Positions 59,974 through 64,000 of a stretch of 64,000 nt of DNA are shown here, piece after piece. Below the pieces are notes generated by a model. The model did not search any database. It was not told the DNA's origin and was given only the letters and a program-made list of their open reading frames with translations. How positions within the stretch are numbered: the stretch's first letter is position 1; the number at the start of each line of letters is the position of its first letter. The stretch comes from Terriglobus albidus (lineage in GTDB: Bacteria; Acidobacteriota; Terriglobia; Terriglobales; Acidobacteriaceae), in assembly GCF_008000815.1 (NCBI RefSeq), contig NZ_CP042806.1:5332001-5396000 (forward strand). The letters run 5' to 3'. Both the position numbers and the translations under genes were made by a program.

Positions 59974-60289
59974 TGACTTTCATAATGCATGTATCGCAAA
60001 CTCCGCGAACTGGAAAGATCAGGCATCTCGTCGGCGGATGATGCCACCGGTAGCAACAAGAAATGAGCGGCGCCTCAGTGATTGGCCCCTCGACGCAGTC
60101 ATTGCATGGTGTTGCGCCCTGGAGAGATCTCACGTTAGGTGCGGCTCTGACACCCGTACATGACGTCGAATACATTCCAACCTTTTGGAACATGCGCCTT
60201 GTAAGCGAGAAAAACAGCTGCGGGAGGAACAAAGTCCCACGACCAGCGCGATAAACTCCCCATGAATTCTGTTTCACGTGAATATCACA
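59974..60289. other. Intergenic region without supported gene
   Basis: About 316 bp between the phosphodiesterase gene and the TIGR03435 gene, which point towards each other. Several open frames are present but none has a family, start signal or length to support it. No family A-E repeat was found here. A terminator is expected but no convincing hairpin was seen. Confidence 0.35.
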
Positions 60290-61180
60290 CTAGTTGAGTG
60301 AAGGCGCTTCGATATGATCGATAACCACGATGGGGACAGGGCCCTTTCTTGGCTCAAGCTTAAGCCCAAGTTGTTCTGAAACTGCGGTAAAAATGGAAGG
60401 TCCGGAAACATCGCTCGAGTTGGCGTCTGCAGCGGCAGTTTGCGATGCCCATGTCAATTGGAAATCGTACCGGCCGGTGAGGTTGGTGTTGTCGAGAACA
60501 ACGCGGCCCAGACCTTGTTGCGAGAGGTTGCTAGCCAATCGATCCATGGTGACTCCATTAGCAGTAAGTTGATTGATGCCTCCACTCTCGTTCGATGCGT
60601 GGCGCATTCCGATAATGCCGGTCCGTGCGTTGCTGTCTTGATCGCTCAAAGTCGAAGGCTTGAGTTTGGAGCCGTCCTTGGCAACTGCCAACGCGTAGAA
60701 CGGAAGATTCCTCGATTCCTCGTGGCTGGCAAATTTGAAGCGATCGGCAAGGATCGTCCTTCCCATGGAGCGAACCTGTTCCAGATTAAGTTTGTGAAAT
60801 GCGGCGATATCAGAGTCGGCAACCTTCGCCTCTATATCGAAGCGGGGGGAATTCGCCCAACTGGGAAGCCCGACAATCTGATTGCTCAAGACGAGGTCGA
60901 ACGACTGAACGATCAAGTCCTGCAAAGGCAGATTCGACAGCCGGATTCCATCCGGCTGTAGCTGCATCCGGCTGCCCTGAGTATCCGAATTGTGCATTTT
61001 CACCGATACAACATCAAACTGTATGGGACTGCTAACTCTATCTAAAGATTTTGCCGCACCGGATGTCGTTTGGCTATGCGAGAACGGCGCATGAAATCCC
61101 GCAAATGTCATCGTGGCAAGAATCGCGGCCCGCGTAGCGAGGTTGAGTCCTTTGTTCCCTGTCGCACTGGACGTTCTCAT
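60290..61180 (-). CDS. TIGR03435 family protein
   Basis: A 296-residue exported protein (signal-like segment ILATMTFAGFHAPFSHSQT, about 19-37) of the family known as 'soil-associated TIGR03435'. Conserved pieces are IQFDVVSVKMHNSDTQ, RLSNLPLQDLIVQSFDL, RFKFASHEESRNLPFYALAVAKDGSKLKPS, TMDRLASNLSQQGLGRVVLDNTNLTGRYDFQLTW and GLKLEPRKGPVPIVVIDHIEAPSLN. Acidobacteria often carry dozens of copies. No function is established. It follows the two ABC-2 permease genes on the same strand by about 34 bp, so it may be the operon's last gene. Confidence 0.88.
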   Translation of the reverse strand: MRTSSATGNKGLNLATRAAILATMTFAGFHAPFSHSQTTSGAAKSLDRVSSPIQFDVVSVKMHNSDTQGSRMQLQPDGIRLSNLPLQDLIVQSFDLVLSNQIVGLPSWANSPRFDIEAKVADSDIAAFHKLNLEQVRSMGRTILADRFKFASHEESRNLPFYALAVAKDGSKLKPSTLSDQDSNARTGIIGMRHASNESGGINQLTANGVTMDRLASNLSQQGLGRVVLDNTNLTGRYDFQLTWASQTAAADANSSDVSGPSIFTAVSEQLGLKLEPRKGPVPIVVIDHIEAPSLN

Positions 61181-61214
61181 CGATATCTCCTCTTATGCTC
61201 GTTTGACTTCCCGT

Positions 61215-62015
61215 CTAAATGTCGCGTGTACGGATAGTTATGCCGGCGATGGCTAGCAGCCCGATGGAAACGAGAAGGCAGATGGCCAGACCAGGCCAGG
61301 GCGCAGTCCCTTTGAGCAGGCGAGTAATCGGATCGACACACGTCGTGGCGCTCATGACGTCGAACACGTTCCATCCGCGAAGCGTCCTCGCCTTATAGCT
61401 AAAGAAGACCGTCGCGAGGGCACAAAGGCCTACCGCTGCGGCGGTGAGCTCTCCCTCAAAGATCTCCGAAAGCAGCAAGCCGCTTGCAACGATCACGAGC
61501 CCCGCTGCGCTCATGAAGACACCAAATGCGAGTGCCTGACCGAATGGATAAATCTCTCCCACTAAGGGTGAGACAATCGGAATTAAAAGCGCGGAAACGA
61601 GCCCGAGTGTAAGTGCTTCTGCGCAAGCCAGCGCCGCGCGGATGAGGAACAGGCGCAGACGCGGCACCGGAAGGCCCAGAGAAAACAGGGCCGAGCCTGT
61701 CCCTTTTTCCCGGCGCAATCCGCCCAGCGTGATGACAAACGCTGCAACTACCCAGAGGCCTTGAAGGGCATAGTGAAAGAGACCGCCCCAGATGTACGCC
61801 GAATAGGAGTACGACCTGCCGGGAAAGACTTCCTGGAGGCGCATCACGTATTCAGGCCCCGTGGTCACGGCGTAAATTACAAGCGATGCCAGTAACGCCA
61901 TCGCAGAAAAGAACCGGCCGCGAGACTCCACCCAAGCCTTCCAGAGCAAGGCACTGTTGGCAGATGCAAAGTGACCGCGCGGATTCGAGACTTCAGTAGT
62001 CAATGCGATCACCAT
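61215..62015 (-). CDS. ABC-2 type transporter permease (second subunit)
   Basis: A 266-residue inner-membrane protein with six hydrophobic helices (about 36-56, 75-100, 116-140, 158-178, 180-200, 237-258). The initial soluble stretch is short, and ETSNPRG-type residues precede SANSALLWKAWVESRGRFFSAMALLA. The segment RREKGTGSALFSLGLPVPRLRLFLIRA parallels RERASGTALFSLGLPVSRKRWLFARL in the first permease, showing they are paralogues. It overlaps the end of that gene by 23 bp. It exports or flips an unknown molecule. Confidence 0.82.
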   Translation of the reverse strand: MVIALTTEVSNPRGHFASANSALLWKAWVESRGRFFSAMALLASLVIYAVTTGPEYVMRLQEVFPGRSYSYSAYIWGGLFHYALQGLWVVAAFVITLGGLRREKGTGSALFSLGLPVPRLRLFLIRAALACAEALTLGLVSALLIPIVSPLVGEIYPFGQALAFGVFMSAAGLVIVASGLLLSEIFEGELTAAAVGLCALATVFFSYKARTLRGWNVFDVMSATTCVDPITRLLKGTAPWPGLAICLLVSIGLLAIAGITIRTRDI

Positions 62016-62826
62016 AGGCCACCGTTGCTGCGAGCACGAGCCCCGTGAGCGTCCATATCACCAACAGAGAAACCCATGGGATAGTCGCCCAGTTGAGCTG
62101 CCATGGGCCCGCCATGGCGTGCGCTAAATCGAAATATTCCAACCATGACTGGTGTGGTTGGGTTGGCAGGTGCATCTGAACTCGCATGAGCTCTGCCACA
62201 CGCACGCGCTGCATATAGAGCTGGAGCCACAGGTACGGAACTCCGATAAGTATCAGCGTGGCGAGCAAGCTTAGATAGTTACCGGGAAGCAGCGTGTAGC
62301 AAAGATTGCCGAGGGCGAGCACAAAGGCACCGGCAGCCACCATCAAAGCGGCATGGAGGACCATCTGTGAAATCGAGAAGGTTTGATGAATGACCGATGA
62401 ACCGAGAATGACAACGAATACGGCAAACAGGCTCAGCGCGATGCTCTCCAACAGGACCATCGCCAAGCGCGCGAATAGCCAGCGCTTGCGGCTAACCGGA
62501 AGGCCTAGGCTGAACAGAGCCGTCCCGCTGGCCCTCTCGCGAATCAACCCATCAAAGGCAAAAAGAGCGGCGAATAATGCCCAGACCTGCTGCAGGTAGT
62601 TGTCGTAAAGATAGTGCCAAAGATACCAGCCATATTCATGTATCCCCCACCACATTCCCGAGTGGTAGAAGTAGGGGTTCCTCAAATTCCGTACGTCTGT
62701 TGCCCACCACCTGACGAGCCATGCGTGCTGCTCCATATAGAAGATGCAGACGATGGCCACGGCAGTGAGCCCCGCGATGAAGCGCACCCGTGTTTCCAGC
62801 CATGCCTTGTAGAGCAGCGCGCTCAT
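61993..62826 (-). CDS. ABC-2 type transporter permease (first subunit)
   Basis: A 277-residue membrane protein that begins at ATG 62826, overlapping the ATPase TGA stop as ATGA. Helices are about 17-35, 70-92, 108-130, 140-160, 165-185, 250-272. LETRVRFIAGLTAVAIVCIFYMEQ opens the first, and TALFSLGLPVSRKRWLFARL is the cytoplasmic coupling region shared with its paralogue. Together with the ATPase and the second permease it forms a heterodimeric ABC-2 exporter of unknown substrate. Confidence 0.82.
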   Translation of the reverse strand: MSALLYKAWLETRVRFIAGLTAVAIVCIFYMEQHAWLVRWWATDVRNLRNPYFYHSGMWWGIHEYGWYLWHYLYDNYLQQVWALFAALFAFDGLIRERASGTALFSLGLPVSRKRWLFARLAMVLLESIALSLFAVFVVILGSSVIHQTFSISQMVLHAALMVAAGAFVLALGNLCYTLLPGNYLSLLATLILIGVPYLWLQLYMQRVRVAELMRVQMHLPTQPHQSWLEYFDLAHAMAGPWQLNWATIPWVSLLVIWTLTGLVLAATVAYGDRIDY

Positions 62827-63713
62827 GACCGCACCTTTACTTTTCCGAGGAATATCTCTTTCAGCGAAAGCGGCAGCACATCTATGTTTCCGGCGCGCAG
62901 CATGCGAACGTGTTCGATGATTGCGTCCACATTATGGCTGGCGACCAACGAAACGGTGCAACCTTCGGTTCGGATCGTTTCGATTCCAGCCAATCGAAAA
63001 TCGCGCTCTTCGACCGGCTGTGGGAAGACGGCCTGAATGTGCCGATATTGCTCCTTCACCTGGTCCATGGGCGCGTCCAACACGAGCCGGCCGCGGTCGA
63101 TCATAAGTACATGGTCTGCGATTTGCTCCACTTCCACGATCTGGTGCGAAGAGAAGAACACAGTCGTACCTTCGGCTGTCAAAGAGACCACAATCTGTAA
63201 AACGTCTTCGATCGCAACCGGATCGAGGCCTTCCGTGGGCTCATCCAGAATTAGCAGTTCACAACCGCGCGCGAACCCTAGAAGCAGCGCGAGCTTCGTC
63301 CGCATTCCCTTGGAAAGGTGCCGGATTCTGCGCTTCGGTGGCAACTCGAACTGTTCCATCAGTCGGCGTTCGAAGGTGTGATTCCAACGCGGAAAGAATG
63401 CCTTCGTAAACTGCACGATCTGCTCGACCGTCATGTAGTCGTAAAGCCGCTTGTCTTCCGCTACGAAGGCCACTTTCTGCCGGATCAGCAGGCTTTCTTT
63501 CTCCCGGTCGATGCTGTGACCGAGGACGCTGCCCGATCCCCCAGTCGGGTGAACCATTCCCAAAAGCATCTTGATGGTCGAGCTCTTGCCTGCACCATTC
63601 TGACCCAGAAAGGCGCATACCGACCCGGACTGAACGGACAAATTCAAGCCCTGCACGGCCTCGATCTTCCCGTAGCTCTTTTTCAGTTCAACCGTTTCAA
63701 TGACTGCTGCCAC
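62823..63713 (-). CDS. ABC transporter ATP-binding protein of a GntR/ABC-2 operon
   Basis: A 296-residue ATPase starting with GTG at 63713 (GGAGG six bases upstream). Walker A GQNGAGKSST, Q-loop FVAEDKRLYDYMTV, signature LSKGMRTKL, Walker B LLILDEPTEGLDP and switch histidine SSHQIVEVE are all present, and the C-terminal extension has the layout of the YtrB/BcrA-like family. It overlaps the GntR gene by 31 bp upstream and the first permease by four bases downstream. Ytr-type operons in Gram-positive bacteria respond to cell-envelope stress; whether this applies here is unknown. Confidence 0.88.
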   Translation of the reverse strand: MAAVIETVELKKSYGKIEAVQGLNLSVQSGSVCAFLGQNGAGKSSTIKMLLGMVHPTGGSGSVLGHSIDREKESLLIRQKVAFVAEDKRLYDYMTVEQIVQFTKAFFPRWNHTFERRLMEQFELPPKRRIRHLSKGMRTKLALLLGFARGCELLILDEPTEGLDPVAIEDVLQIVVSLTAEGTTVFFSSHQIVEVEQIADHVLMIDRGRLVLDAPMDQVKEQYRHIQAVFPQPVEERDFRLAGIETIRTEGCTVSLVASHNVDAIIEHVRMLRAGNIDVLPLSLKEIFLGKVKVRS

Positions 63714-64000
63714 AAGCTACCTCCTTTGAAGCTCTCGGCGAGTTCTGCTTCAAACAAGCGTCGAATCTCGCCCTCGGCTAGACCCCGCTCTTTCAAACTC
63801 TCCACAAATTCGTGTACCGATCGCTGGGCATCCCGCAGATCTTCGGTCTTCGATCGGCCGCGCCGGCGAGAGGCGATGAAAGCGCCCAAACCGTGTCTTA
63901 TTTCGAGCACGTTCTCCTGCTCCAGCTCGCGATATACCTTAATCACGGTATTGGGATTGATGACCAGCGATTCGGCCAGACCGCGAATACCGGGAAGTTG
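63683..64000 (-). CDS. YtrA-type GntR regulator (5' end outside window)
   Basis: The last 105 residues of a GntR regulator whose start lies beyond the window. LPGIRGLAESLVINPNTVIKVYRELEQENVLEIRHGLGAFI is the winged helix-turn-helix with the NPNTV..AY/VYRELE motif of the YtrA subgroup, followed by a short helical tail (VHEFVESLKERGLAEGEIRRLFEAEL) rather than a full FCD or UTRA ligand domain. It heads the ABC operon and overlaps the ATPase start, suggesting tight co-expression and autoregulation. Confidence 0.88.
   Translation of the reverse strand, partial: QLPGIRGLAESLVINPNTVIKVYRELEQENVLEIRHGLGAFIASRRRGRSKTEDLRDAQRSVHEFVESLKERGLAEGEIRRLFEAELAESFKGGSLWQQSLKRLN

Noticed and set aside
59678-60277. 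A 199-codon minus-strand frame beyond the phosphodiesterase gene
   Set aside because: It mostly overlaps the well-supported phosphodiesterase gene, and the remainder has no family resemblance or start signal.

Overview
The window looks like a chromosomal segment of a soil acidobacterium (Terriglobia; Granulicella/Terriglobus/Edaphobacter-like). This rests on protein families recognised by eye: an 'acidobacterial duplicated orphan permease' (ADOP), a TIGR03435 soil-bacterium protein, Oar-like TonB-dependent receptors with an N-terminal carboxypeptidase-regulatory domain, and a small cupin almost co-linear with the manganese hydroxynitrile lyase of Granulicella tundricola. No rRNA, tRNA, CRISPR array, prophage or complete insertion sequence was seen.

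Layout. 0-6.4 kb: partial MFS carrier, cupin lyase, and a tolC / devBCA-type tripartite exporter whose ATPase carries a C-terminal GAF domain. 6.4-7.3 kb: DUF2255 and tautomerase genes separated by a palindromic mobile repeat. 7.5-11.4 kb: an L-idonate/gluconate-type sugar-acid operon (MFS, idnD-like, idnO-like) behind a FadR-type GntR gene, with a promoter overlapping a perfect 15-bp inverted repeat. 11.5-18.4 kb: orphan NarL regulator, flavin disulfide reductase with DUF4126 protein, PIG-L-like/glycosyltransferase pair, YCII protein, AraC regulator and duplicated gene remnants. 18.4-24.1 kb: a five-gene operon of unfamiliar secreted proteins (IPT/TIG, collagen-like and tail-fibre-like repeats). 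24.6-29.2 kb: nagA, a PepSY-type membrane protein, and a multicopper oxidase with an outer-membrane protein. 29.3-38.1 kb: peptide-use functions (M28 peptidase, TonB receptor, tandem M42 peptidase with a degenerate half, GntR) and a beta-propeller protein. 38.4-50 kb: two more TonB receptors, a two-component system, and a histidine acid phosphatase after the second receptor. 50-55.6 kb: small accessory enzymes interleaved with repeats, a CruF-like carotenoid enzyme and a Tat-exported Gfo/Idh oxidoreductase. 55.8-64 kb: ADOP permease, TetR/glycerophosphodiesterase divergent pair, TIGR03435 protein and a YtrA-type GntR/ABC-2 operon.

The most striking non-genic signal is a ~115-bp palindromic element (called family A here), present eight times. 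It begins TA-GAGCATTT and ends AAATGC-TC-TA, has a central hairpin, and behaves like a TA-target MITE. Three copies start exactly in a gene's TAG stop codon. One sits between the tautomerase stop and the DUF2255 ribosome-binding site, and removing it with one TA rebuilds a compact stop-SD-ATG junction. Other palindromic families (B, C/D, E) fill most long intergenic gaps, and one B copy is nested inside an A copy.

All functional assignments are by reading sequence without database searches.
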